Below are positions 8,575-16,306 of a stretch of 23,281 nt of DNA, in pieces. Numbering within the stretch: position 1 is the stretch's first letter; the number at the start of each line of letters is the position of its first letter. Source of the stretch: Chara braunii. Lineage: Eukaryota > Streptophyta > Charophyceae > Charales > Characeae. The DNA lies in contig BFEA01000076.1 in NCBI GenBank assembly GCA_003427395.1, positions 175,862-199,142 of the forward strand. Direction: 5' to 3'. The notes below the pieces were generated by a model. It was not told the DNA's origin. It worked only from the letters and a program-made list of their open reading frames with translations, and ran no database searches. The position numbers were made by a program, and so were the translations under genes.

Positions 8575-9158
8575 TTAGATACTTTTTGCCATATAGGTTC
8601 TATTTTGGGGCTTAGGTCCTCTGTTAAATCCAAGGTTGCAGTTTGTACAAAGTTCGTTTAGTGGGCTTCTGTCTTCCTTTTTCCTTCTACTGTTAAGCCA
8701 TTGATTTAATGGTACTGCTAAATATAGAATTAACCATTGTAGGCTTCGGAATTTAGGTGGGTTTATGCATGCTAATGTGCTCCAAGGGATTGAGTTAAAG
8801 TTATGGGTTTCTACTTCCAGGCGTTTCCTCCATCGTTTCACTATTATGGGATCTGGGTTTGCAGATCGACGTCTTAGTTTGTGGCCAAGTCTGGTTGTAT
8901 AATGTAGGATATTGATCTCTAAGTTGATTCTTGCAGAGCTTGTTTTGAGGTTCCATGCCCATTCGGCCGGGTGTACTTCTAGATTTTCTAGTGGGACTTG
9001 GGGGAGGAAGATGGTTAGGTCCTCATTTTCCACTACTCTTCTTTTTCTTAGGTTGTTTTCTCTTATTGTGACTTGTGCTGAGGATTCTTTTTTTATTTTG
9101 TTGTAGTCCGTTCTGGGTTCTTCTATTTCATGCATGGTGAATGTGTGCCAGTCTGTGT
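8575..9158 (-). CDS. LINE ORF2 C-terminal zinc-finger-like region (copy 2)
   Basis: This open frame continues the LINE polyprotein after the insertion at 9162-9502; the ORF as translated begins inside that insertion (to 9381), so only the part from YTDWHTFTMHEI onward is LINE. It contains PAEWAW, LGHKL, NPDPII, FRSLQWLILY, LAVPLNQWL and then ELCTNCN. The last is a Cys-x2-Cys start of the zinc-binding motif usual at the end of plant LINE ORF2. The Trp-rich pattern before it matches the zf-RVT-type domain. The frame stops before a complete His/Cys finger is seen. It is homologous over most of its length to the fragment at 269-868. The product would be part of a retrotransposition protein and is not expected to act alone. 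Confidence 0.75.
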
Positions 9159-9161
9159 AGC

Positions 9162-9502
9162 TTCGGGTTCGGTGATCGAACCCGAACGTTCGGGACGGGA
9201 CCGAACGCGAACGAGAGCCAAAACTCTCCGAACACGAACATAAAAATATTATTAAAAAAAAAACAAAAAAGTTTTTGGAAAAATCTGAAAAAAAAAAAAA
9301 TGTTATGTGAAATAATAATGCAAACAACTTTTGTCTGGGAGGTATGCTCAAATTTGTAACCAAACTCGAGTTAAAAATCAAAAACCAAAAATAAAAGTTT
9401 TTATTTTTTTCTTAAATTATGTTCGGCCGAACACGTTCGGGAGGCGTTCGGCCAAACACCCGAACATGTTCGGATGTTCGGAAAAGCTTCGAACATGTTC
9501 GG
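9162..9502. mobile_element. Putative non-autonomous DNA transposon with GTTCGG-rich ends
   Basis: This 341-bp insertion interrupts the LINE. Both ends carry many copies of GTTCGG and its complement CCGAAC, while the middle is A- and T-rich. The flanks TGTGTAGC (9154-9161) and TGTGATAC (9503-9510) match at six of eight bases, consistent with an old 8-bp target duplication of the hAT type. Skipping the insert rejoins the LINE translation (NYHLCIT to DWHTFTMHEI). Clean terminal inverted repeats are not evident, so the class is uncertain. Confidence 0.55.
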
Positions 9503-9509
9503 TGTGATA

Positions 9510-10368
9510 CATAGGTGATAGTTATCAAAGCCTTCTACCCTACTATAGAATGCTAATGCGTGCTCTTGTTGTGTTTCATTTGCCATTACTGCCCAATCCC
9601 CTGTGGTCCATTTTCTTTCTTGTCTAAGGATTGGTATCCATTCTTGTGGGATGGCTACTATTAGTTCTTGTAGATTTTGCCTCAGATGATGGCATCCCTC
9701 GAGTTGGTTTCGTAGTTGTTTTTCTTCTTTCAAGGTGTTTAGATCTTCGTCCCAGATATGTTTGATGTGTCATACGCCTTTTTCCAGCCATGTACCCCAT
9801 CTTGTGTCTTTTGCAATGAGAGTCAAGGGGTTCTCTTTTGTGTTGGTTATCCACGGGTTGCAGAAGAGGGGTTGCCTAAGTATTTCTTCCTTTTTTTGTG
9901 GTCTCTTAACTTTAGCTGGGAAGATTTCCCTCCATGCCTTGAGAATCCCTTTCCAGAATCCTGTCCTTGATTCATTTCTTGTATTCTCTTTGGTGCCTTT
10001 CATTGACTAGGATTTGCTCATTATCCAAAAGGAGCCTTCCATGTTGGATGGAGTGTTGTATGTTGGCAGTTGTTGTAATTCTTCCATAGCTAGCTTTCTC
10101 CAAGGGAGGCTTGGTCCAGTAAGTAGTTTTAAGATCCATTTCGTTTGTAGTGCTTTTATTTGGGTGGGAGGATCTAGGACTCCTAGTATGCCGTGATTTT
10201 TTTTCCTGGTGGCGTATTGCTAGGCTACTTTCGTTATGAAGTGCTGCTTGGAGGCATCCCTGGTCCAGAGGTATGCTGCTGCTTTCTTTTGGATGTCTTT
10301 TACCATGTTGTGATCAAGGGTCCAGAATGCAGCCACGTACCACATCATTGCAAAAATGGAGGAATTCA
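9510..10368 (-). pseudogene. LINE region between RT and C-terminal domain, frameshifted
   Basis: On the - strand this part reads SSIFAMMWYVAAFWTL and KKAAAYLWT just left of 10368, the usual segment after the RT thumb in L1-like elements. It then passes through GFWKGILKAWREIFP and EEILRQPLFCNPWI (frame 10003-9770) and KEEKQLRNQLEGCHH and IPQEW (frame 9733-9510). IPQEW and the surrounding residues match copy 1 near 890-935. At least three frame changes and a stop interrupt it, so no intact product is possible. The open frame labelled 9401-9733 ends inside the 9162-9502 insertion. The match to copy 1 is the main evidence. Confidence 0.7.
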
Positions 10369-10376
10369 GTATTAGG

Positions 10377-10659
10377 CTAGGCTACCAGAGTGGCCCGGGG
10401 TCACTTGCCGGGCCGGGCCAAAAAAAATTAAAATAATAAAAATAAAATAAATATTTTTAAATTTTATTTTTTATTCTAAATTTGGTGAAGAATTTCGATG
10501 TGACCCTGAGGCAAAAGTTGTTCAGTTTATTTTTCTGCATAACATAGTTTTTTTGGGATTTTTTGGATTTTTTTTTTTTTTTTTTTTTTTGCTGGGGCCT
10601 TCCCTGGTCCTTGCACGGGCTGGCCACCGGGGACCCAGGCGGCCCGGCTGGTACCCTAG
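10377..10659. mobile_element. hAT-like MITE with perfect 8-bp target duplication
   Basis: The 283-bp element begins CTAGGCTACCAG and ends CTGGTACCCTAG, terminal inverted repeats matching at 11 of 12 positions. It is flanked by identical GTATTAGG octamers at 10369-10376 and 10660-10667. An 8-bp duplication and short inverted ends are typical of hAT elements. It has GC-rich ends, an AT-rich middle with a long T run, and no coding capacity, so it depends on a transposase from elsewhere. Removing it with one octamer restores the LINE reading frame across KALILNSSIF. Confidence 0.85.
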
Positions 10660-10681
10660 GTATTAGGGCTTTTTGACACAC

Positions 10682-11325
10682 ATATTCTATTGACTTGGTA
10701 GAATCTGGAAAAAAAAAAGTCGGTTGTTCTTATGAATGTCTTAGGACTTTAGGGTTTCTTAGCAATCCATCGTAGGCGGTTTCGATGCTGTTATACTCAG
10801 TGATCCGTGGCCGTTCGATGCCAGAACGACGCTGGCCAATGCTGGGGTGTTGCCCTGTAACCTGCTGATGCAGGAGCGTGAGGCCTGGTAGAGAGATCTG
10901 GGGATGCTTTGGGGTGGGCATCCCAAGTGACGACCAAGGGTTGCTGCTGGGATGACGCTGGTCGGAGCTGGGGCGAGTTGTGTTGCCCTGTAACCCAGCA
11001 GGGTGGGGGCGTGCGGCCTAGAAGAGCTCAGCAGGGAGTAAGACGGTGTTGGTAAGTCTTAGAAGGGCTTATTAGGGATCCTGAGGGTTGTGAGCATTCG
11101 TAGGACCTCTGTGGCAGCCTATTGCATGAGTAGTTCCTTAATAGGTCATTAGATATTCATAGACTGATCTCAGCCGAAGCCGGGTAATGGCCCCGGTATC
11201 TCAAATGATCTCCAATTTTCTCAATGATCTGTACAATTCGATATGGGACGTTGGGCCCGGTTCCCAGCACGTGCTGCTCCCCATGAATAGACTGGAGCAT
11301 TTGTTTGAAAAAAAAAAAAAAAAAA
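10682..11325 (+). mobile_element. Retroelement 3'-end insertion with poly(A) tail
   Basis: A 644-bp insertion in + orientation ends in 18 A residues (11308-11325). It contains a degenerate internal repeat: TGTTGCCCTGTAACC at 10848 and at 10981, 133 bp apart, with ACGCTGG upstream of each copy. Its last part (CCGGGTAATGGCCCC to GCTCCCCATGAATAG) looks like a LINE 3' untranslated end or a SINE. Skipping it joins the host LINE translation in frame (LHGRA to VCQKALIL). No target duplication is visible, which is unusual for a poly(A) retroelement. Confidence 0.6.
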
Positions 11326-11740
11326 GGCTCTGCCATGAAGGGAAGTGTGAATTCTCCCCCAGGAACTTAGCTTATTGGTCATTTTAGCTAATAGGCTGGG
11401 GGCCATTTTTGTTGCTGCTCCTTGTTCTGTCATCGAGATTCCTAGAAGCCTCAAGGGGTCCTTGGGGTCGATCCATAACATTCCTTCGGGTGTGCTTCGG
11501 GGGGGATCTATGTTGTCGTCCGTTAGCCACCATCCTACTGTTTTTTGGCAGTTAATGCGCATTTCAAAGGCTAGTTGGAAAGCTTGCATAGCTCGAGTGA
11601 GGGCTTCAAAGGAGGAGTTTAATGCTCTGATTAAAACCATTAGGTCATATGTGAAGAGAATTGTGGGGGGTATATAGTGAGAGTTATTAGGGTCTTCTGA
11701 GGGGTTTGTGAGTTTTCGTATCGACGGGTCTTTCCTTATG
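11326..11740 (-). pseudogene. LINE reverse transcriptase, motif C and thumb region
   Basis: This continues the RT in the next frame after 11736. The - strand reads IRKDPSIRKLTNPSEDP, then LFTYDLMVLI, then FEMRINCQKT and PLRLLGISMTEQG and SSWGRIHTSLHGRA. LFTYDLMVL occupies the place of RT motif C (normally F/Y-x-D-D), but one of the two catalytic aspartates reads Tyr, which should abolish polymerase activity. LGISMTEQG is the usual LG motif after motif C, and SLHGR is the GR motif preceding the next conserved segment. A one-base shift near 11740 separates it from motif B. The open frame listed to 11221 runs into the poly(A) insertion. Confidence 0.75.
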
Positions 11741-12686
11741 AAGCTATTGCTTCCATTATGAATAAGAAGATTGGGGCCGCCATGGGATCTCCTTGCCTCA
11801 CTGACCTAGACATTTTGTAGGACTTCGAGATATGCCCATTTACTTGGACCGCACCATGTTCGTCGTTGTAGAGGACTTGTACCCATTTTCTGAAGTTCGG
11901 GACAACTCCCATCTTTTCCATGCATTGTTGAAGGAAATCCCAATTCACTTGGTTGTATGCCTTTTCGAAGTCGAAGAAGAGGATTATTGCATTCATCTTC
12001 TTGTCCTTAACGTATCTTACTGATTCAACAAGTGTCATTACATTGTCTAGGATAAATCTCCCTGGTATAAAGCCTGTTTGGTCTATGTGAAAGCATCTTT
12101 TGGTGATTTTCTTTATTCTGTTGGCGAGAAGTTTTGCTAGGATCTTATAAGCCATTGTTAGGAGGGTGATGGGTCTGTAATTCTTAATGTCCGCGGGATC
12201 ACCTTTCTTATATAGTAGCGTAACTATTCTTGTACTGAAGAATTTTCCTAGTCCCTCTTTTGACCAGGCCGTTCTTACAAAGTTGCAGTAGTCATCTCCT
12301 AATATCTCCCAGCACTTTTGCCAAAATTCTTTGGATAGTCCATCTTGACCAGGTGTTTTCCCTGGTTTCATGGAGTCTAGTGCCTCCTTTACTTCTTTGT
12401 TCGTGATTGGTTCTTCCAGTTGGTCTGCCAGTGTAGAGGGTATTGTTTTATCTAGGTGATTGAGTTTGGTGTGGGTTGCTCTGTCTTGGAGGTATAGGGG
12501 GGTTTGTAAAAGGATTCTGCTACTGAGAGCATTTCTTCCTCTGACTTTGACTTTCTGGAAGAAGAATTTGGTTATTTTATCCCCTTCCTCCCATTCTTTG
12601 ATCCTTACCCTTAGTCTCAATCCTTTTGCTTTCCATGCATTCCAATTATTGCTTTGGAAAGTAGATTTTCGTAGATTACTTGTCAA
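11736..12686 (-). CDS. LINE reverse transcriptase, fingers and palm (motifs 1 to B)
   Basis: This 316-residue open frame is the N-terminal two-thirds of a LINE reverse transcriptase. Residues 22-45 (LRLRVRIKEWEEGDKITKFF) are the typical pre-RT segment. GKTPGQDGLSKEFW (about 109-122) and YKKGDPADIKNYRPITLL (159-176) are RT domains 1-2. QTGFIPGRFILDN is at about 203-215. FFDFEKAYNQVNWDFL (237-252) is motif A with the catalytic Asp in FDF kept and a later Asp replaced by Asn. RSVRQGDPMAAPIF (294-307) is motif B. The frame then stops and motif C continues in another frame. The first Met shown is only the start of an open stretch; the true protein begins upstream in the endonuclease. It would copy element RNA at the target site if intact, but it is broken here. 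Confidence 0.85.
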   Translation of the reverse strand: MTSNLRKSTFQSNNWNAWKAKGLRLRVRIKEWEEGDKITKFFFQKVKVRGRNALSSRILLQTPLYLQDRATHTKLNHLDKTIPSTLADQLEEPITNKEVKEALDSMKPGKTPGQDGLSKEFWQKCWEILGDDYCNFVRTAWSKEGLGKFFSTRIVTLLYKKGDPADIKNYRPITLLTMAYKILAKLLANRIKKITKRCFHIDQTGFIPGRFILDNVMTLVESVRYVKDKKMNAIILFFDFEKAYNQVNWDFLQQCMEKMGVVPNFRKWVQVLYNDEHGAVQVNGHISKSYKMSRSVRQGDPMAAPIFLFIMEAIAS

Positions 12687-13391
12687 GGGTTGCTTATAAG
12701 ATTGATTTTTGCTACTTTGACTGTTGCCTCGAGTTCTTTTATGCGGTGGTTTCTTCTAGCTGCTAGGATCCTGGAGGTTGTGGAGGCCGCTTTGGATAGG
12801 TTGGCTACTAGGCTGGAAACGTCCAATCCTTCCTCGTCCGCATTTATGCAGGTGTGTGCTATTGCTTCTCGCATGGTCGGTGTATCGAGGATGGAATTGT
12901 TTATTTTGAAAAAACTTTGACCTTTTTGTATTCCTGGATCGAATAGTAGATTAAGAAAGACTGGGTTGTGGTCTAGACCATTGTTGTAGGGAAGTTTTCC
13001 TATACCTACTTCATGTATTGTTCCCCTGAGAGATTTTGATAGCTAGTTATGTGTTGGGATCGGTTCCTTTTCCTAAATGTGTGTCTTCTTTTCTCTGGGT
13101 GTATGGTTCTGAGTGGTTCTAATAGGTTTCTTTCCAGCATGAGTTCCTTCATCTTTTGGGCTTCTAATAGTTGTGTTTCCTCTCTGTTTGATCGTGCCGC
13201 TGAGGTTCTGTCGTTAGCTGGTCCAATGTAGTGTTCCAGTCTCCTACAAGTATCGTGTGTTTTTGGATGTCACATCTTGTTGAGATTTGATGCATGAATG
13301 TCCTTCTTTGGGATGGGTCGTTGGGTGCGTAAGCATTTATTAGTTGAAAGCAGCGCATGGTTGTATGTTTGTGTTTCTTAACATTTTTCAA
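12683..13391 (-). pseudogene. LINE endonuclease C-terminal half and linker
   Basis: The - strand shows an APE-type (EEP fold) endonuclease fragment. QLINAYAPNDPSQRRTF and ILVGDWNTTLD lie in the frame 13391-13164, equivalent to the NxYAP and GDFN motifs. NGLDHNPVFL lies near 12965, equivalent to SDHxP with Leu for Ser. The linker KINNSILDTPTMREAI and SKAASTTSRILAARR follows toward 12683. Frames change between these blocks, and the first half of the domain (the catalytic NxR and Glu motifs) is absent because the copy stops at about 13391. The + strand LINE at 2467 also has Leu before Asp-His, so this may be a family feature. Confidence 0.8.
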
Positions 13392-13469
13392 CTATTCCTT
13401 CTCAGATATACAAGGCTGATTGGTCCTATGATCACATCCTCCTTACGTTCATTTCATGTTTCTCTTCAG

Positions 13470-13605
13470 GTATACAAAGCAGATCGGGAACCCCACCACA
13501 TATGGTGATATCTATGCTTTTGGAGTTGTGTTATTTGAGATTGTAACTGGACGTTTGCCCATCGACAGACCAACAGAAGATCAAACGTTCTTGCTTGCTG
13601 ATGAG
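13470..13605 (+). CDS. Receptor-like protein kinase, exon with subdomain IX
   Basis: This is the next exon of the kinase begun at 1354. The acceptor TTCTCTTCAG ends at 13469. Base 13470 completes the split Glu codon, and translation continues YTKQIGNPTTYGDIYAFG, then VVLFEIVTGRLPIDRPTED and ends LLADE. GDIYAFG is subdomain IX, with the invariant Asp that stabilises the catalytic loop and the Gly of helix F. EIVTGRLPID is the usual plant RLK continuation (compare the typical DVYSFGVVLLEIVTGRRP). The exon ends in phase 0 at GATGAG before a good donor, GTATGT, at 13606. The remaining C-lobe (subdomains X-XI with the conserved Arg) is not seen, since a gypsy element begins 126 bp downstream. The fit of reading phase, splice sites and motif order with exon 1354-1436 makes me confident of the pairing. 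Receptor subfamily and ligand cannot be judged. Confidence 0.9.
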
Positions 13606-13731
13606 GTATGTTCTTCAACAATACATCTGTTGTTTAGGGTTTTTTTTCTGTGTTGTTTGTTTGTTGTTGTCGCCGCTACAGTGTTGCTTCCCGTTGGCTG
13701 GTATCAACCTGCGGGTCACAGAAGGTAATCT
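13606..13731 (+). other. Start of the next kinase intron, with gypsy target site
   Basis: GTATGT at 13606 is a good splice donor directly after the kinase exon. The following 126 bp are T-rich intron sequence and end in AATCT (13727-13731), the left copy of the gypsy target duplication. The corresponding acceptor and next exon are not identified in the window. Confidence 0.7.
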
Positions 13732-14793
13732 TGCAAGGAACTCGACTGTTCATCACTTGCTGGAGTGCAACAGATCACCTGCATTTATACAAATTTCATA
13801 GATTGCCATGTCTCACACAAAGCCCAATAGAAGATGAATGAGGACCAGGAAGCTCAACTCAATTGTCATAACCAGATTAAGAGAGGAAACCGTGAGTCCA
13901 AAAGTGTATAGCGCCGAACAGAGTTACAAGTACTCTTCAATCAATCATGAGTTCCACGCCTGGCGCTCTTCAGGGCCAGCTGCCAAATATTAACAACAAC
14001 GCTCAACAGGTAATTGTCACCATAGCCCTCTCCTCCCCGTCTCTCATCTGCTTTCTTCTCTCTTCCCCTCTATGTCTTTAGTCCTGGTCTACTCACACTC
14101 ATCATGCATGCACACTCCCTATCACACGAGGATCTACTCTAATACTACTCACAGGTGTCTCCTACTGACTATCCTTACTAATATACTAACTAGCATTGGC
14201 GCAACTATGGCTGCCTTCCTTCCAGCCAGCACCCTTCTTCTCTCTCTCTCATCCTTAACGCTGCTCATAGCCTAGCGCAGCTCACACACATCTAGCGCAC
14301 AAGTGCCATGACACTTCCACACTCTCATGCGGAGTGAGCATCTGTCCAAATGGGAGGCTGACCAGTCCTTTATAGTGTTGGACTGGCCTGACATGGTGTG
14401 CATTCAGCCTCAAGTGTCAGGGACTCCTGCCCATTACCTATTGTTGCAAAGTGTATGTCCCAGTATTTTTTCCCATGGTCTGCTGCTCCTTTGGGCCATC
14501 GGGCCTGTCTCTTGGACTTCTGGTCTGAATCAGGACTGACTCATGGGATTATGACTGGACTGGGACTGTGGCCTTTGACTTATTGCCGAACAGACATGAC
14601 TTTCCATCGTGGAGACATGACCCTAACTCAGTCTTGAGAACTGTGTCCAAAATGACTTTTCTTTTTATTATGATCCGGCATTTGCCTTAGGAACTTTTTC
14701 TTTTGGGTTGCTGCTCGTGAATTTAAGTTCTGGCCGACAGGGCCCCTTGCTGTTGGGGCATTCATCTGGGGTCTAATTCGTAAAGGCCCTCTT
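13732..14793 (-). repeat. 3' LTR of the gypsy element
   Basis: This is 1062 bp and a direct repeat of 21363-22412. On the + strand it begins TGCAAGGAAC and ends about AGGCCCTCTT next to the purine-rich tract GGCGAGAGT (- strand). A possible TATA box, CTATAAAG on the - strand, lies at 14368-14375; the same place in the other LTR reads CTAAAAAG. Confidence 0.88.
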
Positions 14794-14832
14794 ACTCTCG
14801 CCGGCCTAATTTTGAAGTCCTTTGAGAAACCC

Positions 14833-15048
14833 TTACCTGTCCACAATATTGACACCTCTTCTTGCTCTTTCATAGTAAGATACTATGTTCGGTGCAGTTT
14901 TAATTAGCTCTTCCCTAGTAAACCAGCGGTCTTCACTGGGATCTTGATATGCAAATCTGACTTTATATTGCCGTTGGGGTCTACCTCTGCGTCCAGTCTG
15001 GAGAGCACTTTCAACAACGATCTTAGCAACATCAAATTTCCCATCCAT
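14833..15048 (-). CDS. Gypsy chromodomain-like C-terminus
   Basis: This short frame reads KFDVAKIVVESAL, QYKVRFAYQD, DRWFTREEL and APNIVSYYERARR. It has the layout of a chromodomain: an initial strand with an Ile-rich motif, a middle V-R-F-x-Y strand in place of the usual LVKW, a Trp followed by an acidic helix, and a final I-x-x-Y-Y helix. In chromoviruses this module follows integrase and can direct insertion to particular chromatin. The frame is cut from the integrase frame by at least one shift in 15050-15240, where GPWQVLDVIGDVDGP and HTYPVFHASKLLP (the post-integrase GPF-type segment) can be read. The methyl-lysine cage cannot be confirmed by eye. Confidence 0.7.
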   Translation of the reverse strand: MDGKFDVAKIVVESALQTGRRGRPQRQYKVRFAYQDPSEDRWFTREELIKTAPNIVSYYERARRGVNIVDR

Positions 15049-16300
15049 ACTTGGAGGAATTGCTGACCTTCGACAGGGAAACAGTTCGTTAGTTACACAA
15101 GGTAAAACAGTTCATTAGTTACACAAGGTAAGAGCTTTGACGCGTGAAACACCGGGTAGGTATGCAAATGTGGACGTATCTCAATAGCATAGGAGGGTCC
15201 ATCAACATCGCCTATCACATCCAATACTTGCCATGGTCCTCTATAGGCAGTAACAATTTTTGAGATATGTTTTCCTCTGGGATAATTCCTTCGATTTTAC
15301 CCAAACCAGATCACCTACAGCAAACAGAGAAGGTCTCCTGTGTTTATTGGCCTGTTCAATCATTTGGTGTTGCGCTTTTATTATGTTCTCCTTTGCCTTT
15401 TCTAAATCTTTCTGATATTGCATTGCGAACTCTCTGGTCCCTGGCGGAAGTTTATGTGCCCTATCCGGGTTTAGGCAGTCTATAGGTCTGCGAGGACTCC
15501 ATCCCAAATGTAACTCCATCGGAGTTTTACGAGTAGTCAAGTGCACAGAGTTGTAAGCATTAGCAACCTTGGGCAAATGCTCATCCCAGTCAATCTGGTC
15601 GGGACGAATGTACATACATAGCGTCTGCTGCATGAGCTTGTTCATTTGCTCAATTTGCCCATTTGTCTCAGGATGTCGGCCTGATGACATCGTTAGTTTA
15701 GAGCCATAGACATTCATTAGTTGCTGCCATTGCTCATTGGTAAACCGAGAGTCTCTGTCACTAACGATAGTTAAGGGATGACCGTAATCTTTTACCCAGT
15801 GGTTAAAGAATTCCCGAATTACTAAGTCAGTTTTAGCTTCCACAGGCAATGCTACAAAAACAACAAACTTGCTGAACCTATCGACAATTACCATAACTTG
15901 GCTATTTCCATTCCTGCTTTTCACTTTCGTGTCCATGAAATCGATCGACACAGAATCTCCAGGACCCGTTGGGATAGGCAAAGGTTTCAATAGACCAAGG
16001 GGAGGTTGTGTGGTGCTTTTGTTCCGTTGGCACACGTGACAGCCTTGCACATATGCAATACAAACAGGTTTCATTCAAGGCTAGGTGTAAGAACGCAAGA
16101 GATTAGCGTATGTTTTTCTCCATCCGAAATGGCCTTCGGTATCATGGCATTCCTCTAAAATCACACTTCTGATTTCTTCCTTGTTTGGAATACAAAGCCT
16201 ATCATGCACATCGGTTCTTTCAAACAACAGTCATTGGGTTACCTGATAGTTAGGAAACTCCTGTGACGCTTCTTGAACATGTTTCAGCATAGCGCCATCA
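15049..16300 (-). CDS. Gypsy integrase
   Basis: The main open frame (16074-15241, 277 residues) is the integrase catalytic core. CHVCQRNK near residue 12 is the Cys pair of the HHCC zinc finger; the His part (HDTEGHFGWRKTYANLL) lies upstream at about 16150-16110, separated by a stop where Trp is usual. The catalytic triad is visible as Asp45 (SIDFMD), Asp106 (VSDRDSRF) and Glu142 (NGQIEQMN), with exactly 35 residues between the last two, the DD35E spacing. LHLGWSPRRP and AVGDLVWVKSKEL follow as in Ty3 integrases. The frame shifts after KTYLK, and the post-core GPWQVLD segment is in another frame toward 15050. The catalytic residues are all kept, but the protein is broken at both ends. Confidence 0.9.
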
Positions 16301-16306
16301 ACAAGA

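Larger units (their letters stand above)
8575..13391 (-). mobile_element. 5'-truncated L1-like LINE with nested insertions
   Basis: Read on the - strand, this copy has, in order, the C-terminal half of an APE endonuclease (13391 to about 12950), a linker, reverse transcriptase (12686 to about 11330), a post-RT region (10370-9510) and a zinc-finger-like C-terminus (9158-8575). The N-terminal endonuclease is missing, the common outcome of incomplete target-primed reverse transcription. Three later insertions split it, at 10682-11325, 10377-10659 and 9162-9502. At each junction the protein sequence resumes when the insert is skipped. The 3' end is not defined: I find no tail or target duplication below 8575. 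It lies antisense inside the kinase intron, ending within 80 bp of the acceptor at 13469. Confidence 0.85.
1437..13469 (+). other. 12-kb kinase intron packed with transposons
   Basis: The intron has GT at 1437-1438 and AG at 13468-13469, and interrupts a Glu codon after its second base. It holds the tandem repeat at 1441-1790, a decayed + strand LINE, low-complexity DNA, the hairpin-rich non-coding region, and a nested - strand LINE complex ending less than 80 bp before the acceptor. Whether it is still spliced cannot be told from sequence. The fact that both exons keep open frames and consistent phase argues that the gene is, or was until recently, functional. Confidence 0.75.

Noticed and set aside
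14072-14637. Several + strand open frames, matched at 21523-22255
   Set aside because: They lie inside the two LTRs and are paired repeat artefacts without coding motifs.
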